Assembly (NCBI RefSeq): GCF_900215535.1
Contig: NZ_OCND01000011.1
Location: forward strand, 1 to 64,000
Reading direction: 5' to 3'
Length of the DNA stretch: 64,000 bases
Origin: Pseudoxanthomonas wuyuanensis
GTDB taxonomy: Bacteria > Pseudomonadota > Gammaproteobacteria > Xanthomonadales > Xanthomonadaceae
In this document: positions 43,638 to 57,490 of the stretch, in pieces
Layout: each line of letters begins with the position of its first letter
Numbering within the stretch: position 1 is the stretch's first letter
Made by a program: the position numbers and the translations under genes
The notes under the pieces: model-generated
Databases searched by the model: none
Told to the model about the DNA's origin: nothing
The model's input: the letters and a program-made list of their open reading frames with translations, nothing else

Positions 43638-44468
43638 TCAGGGCGGGCTTAGCTCGCGCAGCAGCGCCATCGCCGCGGCCGGATTGCGTTCCTTGGCGCT
43701 GCTGATGAAATAGACGAAGACATCGCGCGGCGCGGCGGTCGCCTGCACGGCGGCGGCATGCGGCAGCTCCGGCACGTCCTGGCCCCGTGCCCAGCGCCGC
43801 GCCCGGTCCGCCCATTGCGCCAGTTCGGCCGGCGGATAACCGGTTTCCAGCTGCGCGCGCGAACGCATCAGCCGCGCATAGACGAAGTCGCCGCCGAGAT
43901 CGGCAAACGAAGGATAGTCCTGGGAATCGGTGAACACCGTGGCCACCGCATGGCGCCGGGCCAGCGCGATCAGTTCGCCATCGACCCGCGCCGGGTCCCG
44001 GATCTCCAGTGCGTGCCGGAGGCTGCGGCCATCATGCTGCCGCGGCAATGCGGCCAGGAAGTCCTGCAGTTCGCCCAGGTCCACCTGCCGCCCTTTTTCG
44101 AACTGCCATACCAGCGGGCCCAGCTTGTCGCCGATTTCGCCGATGCCGCCGATGAAGTCCTCGATCTGCGCCTGCGCGCCGGCCAGCGAGCGCGCCTGCA
44201 TGATCCGCTTGGGCGCCTTGGCCGAAAAAACGAAGCCGGCGGGCGTCTCGTCGCGCCATTTGGCGTAGGTGGCCGGTTTCTGCGTGCCGTAGTAAGTGCT
44301 GTTGATTTCGATGGCGCTCACCTGGCGGCTGGCGTATTCCAGTTCGCGCCGCTGCGGCAGCCCGGCCGGGTAGAAGTTTTTTCGCCACGGCGCATAGTTC
44401 CAGCCGCCAATGCCGACGCGGATGCGTAGGGAAGCGGATTCGCCTTGCGGGGGAAAGAGATCGTCCAT
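43638..44468 (-). CDS. DUF72 family protein
   Basis: This protein has 276 aa from ATG 44468; a TTG four codons upstream is possible. It shows the DUF72 TIM-barrel-like pattern: VGIGGWNYAPWRKNFYP at the N-terminus, EINSTYYGTQKPATYAKW, FVFSAKAPKRI, LGPLVWQFEK and the final YFISSAKERNPAAAM. The family is widespread and uncharacterised. Convergent with the MFS gene. Confidence 0.9.
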   Translation of the reverse strand: MDDLFPPQGESASLRIRVGIGGWNYAPWRKNFYPAGLPQRRELEYASRQVSAIEINSTYYGTQKPATYAKWRDETPAGFVFSAKAPKRIMQARSLAGAQAQIEDFIGGIGEIGDKLGPLVWQFEKGRQVDLGELQDFLAALPRQHDGRSLRHALEIRDPARVDGELIALARRHAVATVFTDSQDYPSFADLGGDFVYARLMRSRAQLETGYPPAELAQWADRARRWARGQDVPELPHAAAVQATAAPRDVFVYFISSAKERNPAAAMALLRELSPP

Positions 44469-44577
44469 CGGGCCGGGCAATGCGGATGAGGTTTGCGTAC
44501 GGGCCGATCATAGCTGGCATGCGCCGTCTGCGTTCCCCCATTCGGGACAAGAGCCAAATATCTGCAGAAGAGATGCC

Positions 44578-45570
44578 CTATGTCCGGCTTTCCTGTTGAT
44601 CCCAGTGCTGCTTGAGCGCCAGGATCCTGGGCAGGATGCGCTCGAACGCTTCCACCATGCGCGCGTCCAGGTGGCTCCCGGCGGAAGTCCGCAACGTTTC
44701 CAGGGCCCGTTCCACCGGCCAAGGCTCCTTGTACGGGCGCTTGGTGGTCAGGGCGTCGAACACGTCGGCCACGGCCACGATGCGCGCCGATTCCGGAATA
44801 TCTTCGCCGGCCAGCCCGGCCGGATAGCCGCTGCCGTCCCAGCGCTCGTGATGGTAGAGCGAAACCTCGGCGGCCAGTTGGAACAGCGGAGCCTGGCTTT
44901 TGCTGAGGATTTCGTAGCCGATGCGCGGGTGGGTCTTCATGATCTTCCACTCGCCTTCGTCCAGCTTCCCGGGCTTCTTGAGGACCGCATCGGGTATTCC
45001 GATCTTGCCGGTGTCGTGCATCGGTGCGGCCTGTTCCAGCAGTTCCGCGCGCTCGCGCTCCCAGCCGACGGCTTCGGCCAGCGCGCGCGCGTAGGCGGCC
45101 ATGCGCCAGATGTGGGTGCCGGTGTCGCTGTCGTTGTAGTGGCCGGCCATCCCCAGCATCTGGATGGCGTCGCGATAGCTCCGGTTCAATGCGGAGGCGC
45201 GCACCAGCGACAGATGCGTGCTTACGCGGGCGCGAAGGATGTAGGGCGAGACCGGTTTGGCGATGTAGTCCACCCCGCCGGAGGCGAACCCAGTGCGTTC
45301 GTCCACCTCCTGGTCCAGCGAAGTGACGAAGATAATGGGAATATGCTCGGTTTCCGGCTGGTCCTTCAACGTGGACGCCACCGTATAGCCGTCGATATCG
45401 GGCATTTCCACGTCCAGCAGGATCAGCGCAGGGTCGTGCTTGGCGACCGCCTGCAGCGCCTCGGTGCCGCTGCGTGCGAACACCAGGCGGTAATCGTCCT
45501 GCAGGATCTGCCGGATCAGCGCGAGATTGTTGGGCTCGTCGTCGACGCAGAGGATAGGGCGATGAGGCAT
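44578..45570 (-). CDS. Response regulator with HD-GYP phosphodiesterase output
   Basis: This protein has 330 aa. The ATG at 45570 follows AGGAGAG. An N-terminal receiver domain (about 1-120, ILCVDDE and phosphorylated Asp in LLDVEMP) is joined to an HD-GYP domain (about 140-330) with HDTGKIGIPD and HHERWDGSGYP. HD-GYP proteins degrade cyclic-di-GMP. It lies 37 bases after the hybrid histidine kinase and is its probable output partner. Confidence 0.94.
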   Translation of the reverse strand: MPHRPILCVDDEPNNLALIRQILQDDYRLVFARSGTEALQAVAKHDPALILLDVEMPDIDGYTVASTLKDQPETEHIPIIFVTSLDQEVDERTGFASGGVDYIAKPVSPYILRARVSTHLSLVRASALNRSYRDAIQMLGMAGHYNDSDTGTHIWRMAAYARALAEAVGWERERAELLEQAAPMHDTGKIGIPDAVLKKPGKLDEGEWKIMKTHPRIGYEILSKSQAPLFQLAAEVSLYHHERWDGSGYPAGLAGEDIPESARIVAVADVFDALTTKRPYKEPWPVERALETLRTSAGSHLDARMVEAFERILPRILALKQHWDQQESRT

Positions 45571-45607
45571 GCGGGACTCTCCTGGCGTTGCTGCGAGCCG
45601 GCCGCGC

Positions 45608-50149
<4,542 letters not shown>

Positions 50150-50545
50150 CGCGCCCCGATGGTCGATTCGTTCGACTCCGGTCCTGCGGCTGGTACGACA
50201 TGGAAACAGCCGTAGGACGCCGTTGCAGAAGGTATGCGGTGCCGGACAGCCGCTGCCAGTGTTTCCCGGCGTGCGGCGTTGAAGTCTAGGCCGTCAGTGG
50301 GGGCGCTGGGCCAAAGGCGTATCCGCGCGTTCGCTACCCTGATTTCTCCTTGCGATCGTTGCTGGAGCTAGGTTGCGCCGTTGACAGCAGGGGCAGGAAA
50401 CGCAGCCTGCTACGCGTCCCCTGCTGCGGCGCGCCCGCTCGTTCGAGTGGAACTGCAGCGAAGTTGAATGTAAGTCACATTTGCGGGCAATACAAGCGGC
50501 CATGCCGAGCCATTTCCGCGTCGTCGGCGACCGCGCGCGCCGCAC
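50150..50545. other. Intergenic stretch, promoter side of the kinase
   Basis: No gene is supported in these 396 bases; frames on both strands are shadows of high GC. The kinase promoter should lie here, but I saw no clear boxes. Confidence 0.4.
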
Positions 50546-50983
50546 TCAGGACGCCGAGTCTTTCCAGGGATCGTAGCTGCCGAACCACCACAGATGGCCT
50601 TCGAGATCGCGGCAGGAGTAGCCGCGGCCGCCGTAGTCCTGGTCGGCGATATCGACGACGATGTCGGCCCCGGCGGCCTTGGCGCGGGCGTAATGCGCAT
50701 CGGCGTCGGCAACGATGACGCACGGACTCTGGGTCTGCTTCATGCCGATGTCGGCCGGTTGCAGGATCTGTCCGGCCCATTCGCCGCCGGCATCGGTTAC
50801 CGAGCCCAGCATGATCATGCCGTTGCCGAAGGTCAGCTGTGCATGATGGACGGTATCGCCGTCGGCGTAGACGGCATGGCGTTCGAAGCCGAATGCATTG
50901 CATAGCCAGTCGATGGCGACCTGCGCATTGCGGTAGCGCAGGCAGGGAATGATGGTGGCGGTGGTGTCGGCGGCCAGGGGCAT
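50546..50983 (-). CDS. VOC (glyoxalase/bleomycin-resistance) family protein
   Basis: This protein has 145 aa. The ATG at 50983 follows AAAGGAG. It has the paired beta-alpha-beta-beta-beta modules of the VOC superfamily: IPCLRYRNAQVAIDWLCNAFGFE, HAQLTFGNGMIMLG, and the C-terminal half ending YSCRDLEGHLWWFGSYDPW. It resembles the PhnB/glyoxalase-like subgroup; metal ligands and substrate are not certain. It stands alone. Confidence 0.85.
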   Translation of the reverse strand: MPLAADTTATIIPCLRYRNAQVAIDWLCNAFGFERHAVYADGDTVHHAQLTFGNGMIMLGSVTDAGGEWAGQILQPADIGMKQTQSPCVIVADADAHYARAKAAGADIVVDIADQDYGGRGYSCRDLEGHLWWFGSYDPWKDSAS

Positions 50984-51255
50984 GGGGATCTCCTTTCGAG
51001 CTTGCCACGATCGGGAGGCGCGGTTGGGACCTGTGCCGAGCATATACAGGGAGGCGGGTAAAGGCGGCGTCACCATCGCCGGCGCGCCGTTGCAGCGAGT
51101 GCCGAAAGGACAACGCATGCTAAGTGCAGCGCGGACCGGGCCACCGGATGGCCTGCCCATGGTCGACGCCAGCCGACAGGCGCCGGCAAGGCGTCGCGAC
51201 CGATGCAGCGGCCTGGCAAACGAAGGCGGGCAGCCGCTGCCCGCCTTCATGGCGC

Positions 51256-53061
51256 TTACTGGATGGGCTGGTCCAGCATCAACTGGCGCACAAACCGCAC
51301 CGGGGGGGCGCCGTAGGACAGCACCTGGTCGTGGTAGGCCTTCAGATCGAAGTTCGCGCCCTGCTTCTGTTCCATCGCTTTACGCAGATCGAAGTGTTCC
51401 TGCGCGCCGACGAAATAGGTCGGCAGTTGCGCCGAGGTCAGCTGCGCGCGCGTCCACTTGCCGGCGGCCTCGCGCTCCTGCTGGAAGGTCTGCCGCACCA
51501 TCAGGTCCATCGCCTGTTCGCGCGTCCAGTTGTCCACATGCACGCCCTGGTCGAGGATGGCGTTGGCGATGGCGCGCAGGTAGAACTTCAGCTGCACCAG
51601 TTCGAACAGCGGATCCCGGTCCAGATAGCCGGCGTCGGTCATCATTTTCTCGGTGTAGACCGCCCAGCCCTCGGCGAACATGCCAGAGCGCAGCACGCCG
51701 CGCAGCGTGGACGGGAATTTGGCCGAGTGCCAGCCTTCCAGGTAATGGCCGGGGGTGCCTTCGTGGATGCTCAGCAGGTGGATCATGCGGCTGTTGTATT
51801 CGCGCAGGAACGAATCGACCTGCGGCTCGGTCCAGTCGTCGGGAATCGGCGAGACCGCGTAGAAGGTCTCCAGCCCCTTGTCCAGCGGTCCGGGCGAGTC
51901 GCAGTAGGCCACCGCCACGCCGCGCTGGAATTCCGGCATCAGGATGATCCTGACCGGCGAATCCGGCAGCGTGACCAGGTCCTTGGCGCGGACGAAATCG
52001 GTCGCCGACCGCAGCGCGGCTTCGGCCTCCTCGACCACCTTGTCGCGCGCCGGCTTCTCCGCATAGGCCAGTTCCAGCGCAGCCTCGATTGCCGCCTGCT
52101 GCTGTTCGGCCGTTGGCGCGTCCGGCATCTGCGGCGCGCCGGCCCGGTCACCCAGCACCTGCCGGGCGATGCCGTACATCTGCTCGCGCACGCGCTTGAT
52201 CTCCGCTTCCGCGCGCTGCTTGATCTCGGCGCGCGACAGCGACGACAGCAGCGCGAACTGCAGCTTCTGGTCGTACAGCTCTGCGCCGATGCGGAACTCA
52301 CCGTTGGCGCCGGGCACCAGGGTCTTGTCCAGCCAGGCCTGGTGTTCGGCTACCGCCTGTTTCAGCGTCCGCGTTGCCGCCTCCAGCCGCTGGCGTTCGG
52401 TCTCCGGCAGATCCTTCAGATTGGGGGTGATGAACGTATCGACGATGCTCAGGATGCCGGCGTTCTGCCGGGCCACGGTTTCGGCATGCACCTTGGGCAC
52501 CCGCGCCGGGTCCAGGTTTTCGCGTGCCTGCGCCAGCAGCGCCGGCAGCTTCTCCATGCGCGCAGCGGCCGAATTCAGCCGCGCGGGCAACGGTGCGAAC
52601 TCGCGCGCCATCAGGCCATAGATGGCGCTGCCGGCCAGGCCGCTGTACAGCTGCGGATCCCAGGCCCAGCTTTGCAACGTCTCGGCGTTCCAGATGTCGT
52701 AGCGCAGCTGGTTGCGCAGGATGGTGGCGTCGACCTGGTTCTCGCGCGACAGGCGGGCGATATCCAACCGGTCCAGCTCGGCCAGGATCCGCTTGCTGAA
52801 TTCCAGCCCCTTCTGCCGCCCGGCGGCGCTGAGGTCGTCGATCTCGCCGTCGTATCTGTGCTCGCCAATCTGGGTGGCGCTGATGGGCGAGTGCTGCAAC
52901 CAGCCTTCCAGCGCACGCTGCGACAGTTCGGCGAATTGCGCATCGGCGGCGGTATCGGCGACGGCCACCGCGTCGCTGGCCGCAGGCGCGGTGGGGGCTT
53001 CGCTTTTCTGGCAGGCGGCAAGGGAAGTCAACAGGGCGAGGGCAAGCAGGCTGTGGCGCAT
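51256..53061 (-). CDS. DUF885 family lipoprotein
   Basis: This protein has 601 aa. The ATG at 53061 opens a signal peptide ending in lipobox LAAC; a TTG 24 bases upstream is less likely. DUF885 features include HEGTPGHYLEGW, a metallopeptidase-like HExxxGH motif, the preceding YNSRMIHLLSIHE, and EGWAVYTEKMM, where the third ligand Glu would sit. This is the usual length and it is probably a periplasmic zinc peptidase-like enzyme. Divergent from the GFA gene. Confidence 0.9.
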   Translation of the reverse strand: MRHSLLALALLTSLAACQKSEAPTAPAASDAVAVADTAADAQFAELSQRALEGWLQHSPISATQIGEHRYDGEIDDLSAAGRQKGLEFSKRILAELDRLDIARLSRENQVDATILRNQLRYDIWNAETLQSWAWDPQLYSGLAGSAIYGLMAREFAPLPARLNSAAARMEKLPALLAQARENLDPARVPKVHAETVARQNAGILSIVDTFITPNLKDLPETERQRLEAATRTLKQAVAEHQAWLDKTLVPGANGEFRIGAELYDQKLQFALLSSLSRAEIKQRAEAEIKRVREQMYGIARQVLGDRAGAPQMPDAPTAEQQQAAIEAALELAYAEKPARDKVVEEAEAALRSATDFVRAKDLVTLPDSPVRIILMPEFQRGVAVAYCDSPGPLDKGLETFYAVSPIPDDWTEPQVDSFLREYNSRMIHLLSIHEGTPGHYLEGWHSAKFPSTLRGVLRSGMFAEGWAVYTEKMMTDAGYLDRDPLFELVQLKFYLRAIANAILDQGVHVDNWTREQAMDLMVRQTFQQEREAAGKWTRAQLTSAQLPTYFVGAQEHFDLRKAMEQKQGANFDLKAYHDQVLSYGAPPVRFVRQLMLDQPIQ

Positions 53062-53173
53062 GGGATTCTCGTTGCTGTGCAGCAAAGTAGGGAATGCCCA
53101 AGCTTAGAGCCAAGCCGTGCGCGACGCATCTGCCATTGGCTTATGCTTGGCCCATTCTTCAGGGAGGCTGGGC

Positions 53174-53521
53174 ATGAAACACCAGGGCAGCTGCCATTGC
53201 GGCCGTGTCGCGTTCGAGGTGGAAGGCGACATCGGCGAAGTCTACGACTGCAATTGTTCGATGTGCCGGCGCCGCGGCGGGCTGCTGTGGTTCGGGCCGC
53301 GCGATGCCTTCACGTTGAAGACGCCGGAGTCGGACGTGGCGACCTATACGTTCAACAAGCATGTCATCCAGCATCATTTCTGCGCCCACTGCGGCATAGC
53401 TGCGTACGGCGAGGGCGAGAAACCCAATGCCGGGCCGATGATTGCGGTCAATGTGCGCTGCCTGCCGGATGTGGATCTGTCGGCACTGAAGGTCACCCGT
53501 ATCGACGGCGCCAGTTTCTGA
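53174..53521 (+). CDS. GFA/CENP-V family zinc protein
   Basis: This protein has 115 aa. The ATG at 53174 gives a standard-length GFA domain with zinc ligands in GSCHCGRVAFEV, DCNCSMC and FCAHCG. Members are annotated as glutathione-dependent formaldehyde-activating enzyme or CENP-V-like, but most have unknown substrates. It is followed after 41 bases by the DUF4349 lipoprotein. Confidence 0.9.
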   Translation: MKHQGSCHCGRVAFEVEGDIGEVYDCNCSMCRRRGGLLWFGPRDAFTLKTPESDVATYTFNKHVIQHHFCAHCGIAAYGEGEKPNAGPMIAVNVRCLPDVDLSALKVTRIDGASF

Positions 53522-53562
53522 GCGCCGACACCATGCCGCAGCCAAGAAAAGGGGGGATGCGT

Positions 53563-54342
53563 ATGCGGGCGACTGCAAAGGGTGCGTTGGCGCTGGTGCT
53601 GGCCTGCCTGTTGCCGGCCTGCGCAAAGCACGGGTCCGGTTATGCCGGCGCCGTTGCCGCCGATGCGGCGCTGCGTTCGCCGGAGGGCGCATACCTTGCC
53701 TACGAACACGACGTCAGCATTGCGCTGGCGGCCGCACAGATTCCGCAGCGCCTGCAGGCCGCGCAGTCGGCTTGCAGCAGCGGCAAGTTCGGCGATTGCA
53801 GCGTCCTCAACGTCAGCCAGCAGGGCGGCGATCACCCCAGCGCCAGCCTGACCGTGCGGATTGCGCCCGATGGCGTGGAGCCGTTGATCGCCCAGGCCAG
53901 CGCCGGCGCCGAGATCGGCAGCCGCAGCACCCATGCCGAAGATCTGGCCCAGACCGTGCGCGACAACACGCTGCTGCGCACGCGGCTGGAAAAGGAACAG
54001 GCGCGCCTGGCCGAATTCCAGCAGCGCCGGGATCTGTCGGTGGCCGACATGATCGCGCTGTCGCAACAGCTCTCGCAGGTCGAGGCGCAGTTGCAGGTCG
54101 CGCAGCAGGAAGCCGCCCAGCACCGGCGCCGCATCGACACCCAGCGGTTGACGCTGCGTTTCCATCCGCCCGGCGGCCAAAGCGGCCGCGGGGAGATCCG
54201 CCAGGCGGTGCGCGACTTCTTCGCCACCCTGGCCACCGGCACCGCCTGGACCATCCGCACGGTCGCGTTCCTGATTCCCGCCGTCATCGGCCTGGCCATC
54301 CTGCTGGCGCTGTGGCGGCGCCTGCGCCGCAAGAAAACCTAG
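53563..54342 (+). CDS. DUF4349 lipoprotein
   Basis: This protein has 259 aa. The start at 53563 has a GGGGGG site six bases upstream and begins a signal peptide with lipobox LPAC. The mature part contains a DUF4349 pattern: a beta domain (SLTVRIAPDGVEPLIAQA), a coiled coil (about 130-195, RLEKEQARLAEFQQRRDLS, LSQVEAQLQVAQQEA) and a C-terminal membrane helix (about 235-252) with a basic end. Anchored envelope protein of unknown role. Confidence 0.82.
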   Translation: MRATAKGALALVLACLLPACAKHGSGYAGAVAADAALRSPEGAYLAYEHDVSIALAAAQIPQRLQAAQSACSSGKFGDCSVLNVSQQGGDHPSASLTVRIAPDGVEPLIAQASAGAEIGSRSTHAEDLAQTVRDNTLLRTRLEKEQARLAEFQQRRDLSVADMIALSQQLSQVEAQLQVAQQEAAQHRRRIDTQRLTLRFHPPGGQSGRGEIRQAVRDFFATLATGTAWTIRTVAFLIPAVIGLAILLALWRRLRRKKT

Positions 54343-54351
54343 AGGTCGCCT

Positions 54352-55245
54352 ATGCGCAATCGTATTGCGTTGATGTTGTCGTTGATGCTGTTGAGCGCCG
54401 CTGGTCCGGTCCTGGCCGACTGTCCGCCTGCCGGCACCGATGCCGGGTCGCTGCAACTGCTCAGGCAGCAGGAGTTCGCGTTGGCCGACGACGGGCTGCG
54501 CGATACGTTGGCGATGGGCTTGCTGGACTGTCTGGGCGATCCGGATCCGGCGCTGCGCGATGGCATCGCCTATGAGGGCGTCACCGTCTGGCTGCGCGCC
54601 GGTCAGTTGAGCGAAGCGCTGCGCGGCCAGATGCGCGACCGGTTGTATGTCCTGCTGGATGCGGACGATCCGGAAGGTTTTCGCCAGCCATTTGCGGCGC
54701 TGCTGCTTGCGGAGGTGGCGCGCACCGATCGTCTGCAGCCGTGGATGAGCGGCAAGGAGCGCGCGACGATGGTCGGGCACGCGGTGACGTACCTGGCCTC
54801 GGTCCGCGACTACCGCGGTTTCGACGATGCGCAGGGTTGGCGGCATGGCGTCGCCCATGGCGCCGACTGGCTGTTGCAGCTGGCGTTGAACGAACAGGTG
54901 GACCGCACGCAGGCCGAGTCTATGCTGGCAGCGATCGCCAGCCAGGTAGCGCCGGAAAGCGCGCATGCCTACGTGTACGGCGAGCCTGGCCGGCTGGCGC
55001 GTCCGGTCGTCTACCTGGCACACCGCGGCCTGCTGGACCAGGCGCAGTGGCAGGCGTGGTTCGCCGCGCTGCCGCCGCGGCTGGGCGAACCCGCGCAAGC
55101 CTATGCCGACAGCGCATGGCTGGCCAGGCGGCACGATCTGATGGCTTTCCTGATGAGCGTCTACCTGGAAGCGGATCAGTCCGGAGACGCGCAGATACAG
55201 GCGCTCAAGCCGGCCGTGGTGGCGGCGCTCAAGACCATCCCGTAG
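54352..55245 (+). CDS. DUF2785 secreted protein
   Basis: This protein has 297 aa and a signal peptide ending near PVLAD. The mature helical protein has the DUF2785 pattern: LLDCLGDPDPALRDGIAYEG, then YRGFDDAQGWRHGVAHGADWLLQLAL near the middle. The family function is unknown. It starts 9 bases after the DUF4349 gene, so the two are probably co-transcribed. Confidence 0.78.
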   Translation: MRNRIALMLSLMLLSAAGPVLADCPPAGTDAGSLQLLRQQEFALADDGLRDTLAMGLLDCLGDPDPALRDGIAYEGVTVWLRAGQLSEALRGQMRDRLYVLLDADDPEGFRQPFAALLLAEVARTDRLQPWMSGKERATMVGHAVTYLASVRDYRGFDDAQGWRHGVAHGADWLLQLALNEQVDRTQAESMLAAIASQVAPESAHAYVYGEPGRLARPVVYLAHRGLLDQAQWQAWFAALPPRLGEPAQAYADSAWLARRHDLMAFLMSVYLEADQSGDAQIQALKPAVVAALKTIP

Positions 55246-55271
55246 CGCTGCGCCCGCGGGCGCAGCGGCTT

Positions 55272-56240
55272 TCAACGCGGTGCTTTCGGAGCGGATTTGC
55301 GCCGGTTTGCCGGCATCCCCGGCAACAGCTCCGGCGGCATCGGCGGCATCGGTGTGCGTTCGTCCTGCGCTTCCTGCTTGAGCCAGTCGATGAAGATCGC
55401 CGCCGCCGGATGCGGCGGACGATGCGCGGGATAGACCGCGTAGTAGGAAAAACGGGCCTTCAACGCCGGGCCCGGCAGACGGATCAGTTCATAGCGTTGC
55501 AGGTAGGGCGTGGCGACGTGTTTGCGCGCAAGTGCGGCGCCGACGCCGTAGACGCTGGCGCGCATGGCATCGGTGCTGTCGCTGAAACTGTGCATCTGCG
55601 GCAGGCGCAGTCCGCGCACGCCGGCGGCGCGAAACCAGTCGCGCCAACCCTGCAGCGCCAGGTCGGTGACCAGCGGCAGGCGCGCAATATCGCGCGGTTC
55701 GCCGATTTCCGCAGCGCCCGGCAAGCCGGGCGAAGCCACCGGGAACAGTTCATCGTCCATCAGGTGGTGCGCGGTCAGTCCCGGCCAATGGCCGGGACCA
55801 TGGCGGATGCCCAGGTCCGGCCCGCTGTCGTCGAAGCGGGTCAGTGCGATGCCGGTATCCAGATGCAGGCGGATGTTGGGATGGCGGGCGACGAAGCGCG
55901 GCAGCCGTGGCAGCAGCCAGCAGTAGGCCAGCGAATGCAGGGTGGTGACGCGCAGTTGGGTGGTGCCGCGGACCTGGTGCAGGTTGTCGGCGACCGCTTC
56001 GATGTCCGACAGCGCAGCCGTGGCGGCGTCGGCCAGTTGGCGGCCCTCCGCGGTCAGCGTGACTCCGCGCGCATGGCGCTGGAACAGGGTCACCTGCAGC
56101 AGCGCTTCCAGTTTGCGCACATGGTGGCTGACCGCGCTGGCGGTCAGATGCAGTTCTTCGGCGGCATGGGCGAAGTTCTGGTGGCGGGCGGCGGCGGCGA
56201 ACACGCCGAGCGCGGGCAGCAGGGCAGGACGCAGGTTCAT
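55272..56240 (-). CDS. LysR-family transcriptional regulator (GcvA-like)
   Basis: This regulator has 322 aa from ATG 56240. The N-terminal helix-turn-helix is clear (FAAAARHQNFAHAAEELHLTASAVSHHVRKLEALL read in parts), followed by the periplasmic-binding-protein-like effector domain. The recognition-helix type resembles GcvA/AmpR regulators. It is divergent from an EamA transporter with a short shared gap, so it probably controls that gene and itself. Confidence 0.88.
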   Translation of the reverse strand: MNLRPALLPALGVFAAAARHQNFAHAAEELHLTASAVSHHVRKLEALLQVTLFQRHARGVTLTAEGRQLADAATAALSDIEAVADNLHQVRGTTQLRVTTLHSLAYCWLLPRLPRFVARHPNIRLHLDTGIALTRFDDSGPDLGIRHGPGHWPGLTAHHLMDDELFPVASPGLPGAAEIGEPRDIARLPLVTDLALQGWRDWFRAAGVRGLRLPQMHSFSDSTDAMRASVYGVGAALARKHVATPYLQRYELIRLPGPALKARFSYYAVYPAHRPPHPAAAIFIDWLKQEAQDERTPMPPMPPELLPGMPANRRKSAPKAPR

Positions 56241-56317
56241 GGCACGCTCCAGACACGCGTCAGATTTGTGGCTTGCCCCGATAATATCCGCTTGTGAAGC
56301 CATTGCCAGCGGGGAAA

Positions 56318-57253
56318 ATGGCCCCAGGCAAAAACGAGGCTACGGGTATGGCGGGCGATAGCGGTATGGCGGGTGCGTTGGCTTCCGGGCCGCTGGCGCG
56401 CGACTGGCGCACCCCGGCGGAGTTGTTGCTGCTGGGCGCCATCTGGGGCGGGTCGTTCCTGTTCATGCGGGTGGCGGCGCAGCCGTTCGGCGCGTTTGCG
56501 CTGGTCGAAGTGCGGTTGGCCTTGGGCGCTTTGATCCTGCTGCCGTTCCTGTGGCGCGAGCGCGCGGCGTTTTCGCCTGGCCTGTGGCCAAAGCTGGCGC
56601 TGATCGGCGCCATCAATTCGGCGATTCCGTTCCTGTTGTTCGCCTGGGCCGCGCAGCGCTCGCCCGCCGCCGTCGGCGCCATCTGCAATGCGATGACGGT
56701 GCTGTTTGCGGCATTGGTGGCATTCGTCTTCTTTGGCGAAAAGATCGGCATGCGTCGCGCCGTCGCGCTGCTGGTGGGCTTCCTGGGCGTGGTGGTGCTG
56801 GCCACCAGCAAGGCCGGCGGTCTCAGTGTCGGGCCGGCGGTGGCCGCCGGCGCCACTGCTGCATTGCTGTACGGGGTGGGTGTGAACCTGGTGCGCAGGC
56901 ATCTGGGCGGCATTCCGCCTGCGGCCGCGGCGGCGGCCACGCTGAGTTGCGCAGCGCTGTTGTTGGCGCCGTTCGCGGTCGCGCATTGGCCGAGCGGGCC
57001 GATTCCCGCCGCTGCCTGGGGCAGCGCCATCGCCATTGGACTGCTCTGCACCGGCTACGCCTTCCTGCTGTATTACCGGTTGATCCAGCGCATCGGCGCC
57101 GCCCGTGCGGCCACCGTGACCTACCTGGTACCGCTGTTCGGCGCGGCATTCGCCTGGATGTTCCTGGGCGAGCCGGTGACGCCGATGATGGTGATCGCCG
57201 GCGGCTTGATCCTGGGCAGCGTGGCCGTCAGCCAGCGGGCGGCGCGGGCATAG
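56318..57253 (+). CDS. EamA/DMT family transporter controlled by a neighbouring LysR gene
   Basis: This transporter has 311 aa from ATG 56318; GTG 56294 and ATG 56348 are alternatives. Two EamA repeats give about ten helices, with the marks LLLGAIWGGSFLFMRVA at the start, VALLVGFLGVVVLATSKAGG in the middle and TYLVPLFGAAFAWMFLGEPV near the end, the usual signature of exporters of the RhaT/YdcZ type. Divergent from the LysR regulator. Confidence 0.88.
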   Translation: MAPGKNEATGMAGDSGMAGALASGPLARDWRTPAELLLLGAIWGGSFLFMRVAAQPFGAFALVEVRLALGALILLPFLWRERAAFSPGLWPKLALIGAINSAIPFLLFAWAAQRSPAAVGAICNAMTVLFAALVAFVFFGEKIGMRRAVALLVGFLGVVVLATSKAGGLSVGPAVAAGATAALLYGVGVNLVRRHLGGIPPAAAAAATLSCAALLLAPFAVAHWPSGPIPAAAWGSAIAIGLLCTGYAFLLYYRLIQRIGAARAATVTYLVPLFGAAFAWMFLGEPVTPMMVIAGGLILGSVAVSQRAARA

Positions 57254-57266
57254 AAGGACAGCGGCG

Positions 57267-57482
57267 ATGCAGAAGCGTGTCGTATTCGATTTCGAGATCG
57301 ATTTCAGCAACGGCGGCGGCCTGCAGGGCCAGGGGTTCCGGCTGGATATCGACGGCGACGACATCGGCGAGGATGCATTGGCCGATTACATCGTCCGCGA
57401 TCTGCGCCTGCTGATGGTCGGCAGCGTACGCATCCTGGACAAACGCATCATCAGCGAAGCGCACAAGCGTCCGCGGACATAG
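57267..57482 (+). CDS. Small conserved-type hypothetical protein
   Basis: This protein has 71 aa, with an AGGA site before the ATG. It looks soluble and acidic in the middle: DFEIDFSNGGGLQGQGFRLD, DGDDIGEDALADYIVRDLR, then a basic end. No family is recognised. It follows the transporter after 13 bases and may share its transcript. Confidence 0.6.
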   Translation: MQKRVVFDFEIDFSNGGGLQGQGFRLDIDGDDIGEDALADYIVRDLRLLMVGSVRILDKRIISEAHKRPRT

Positions 57483-57490
57483 GGCCCGCC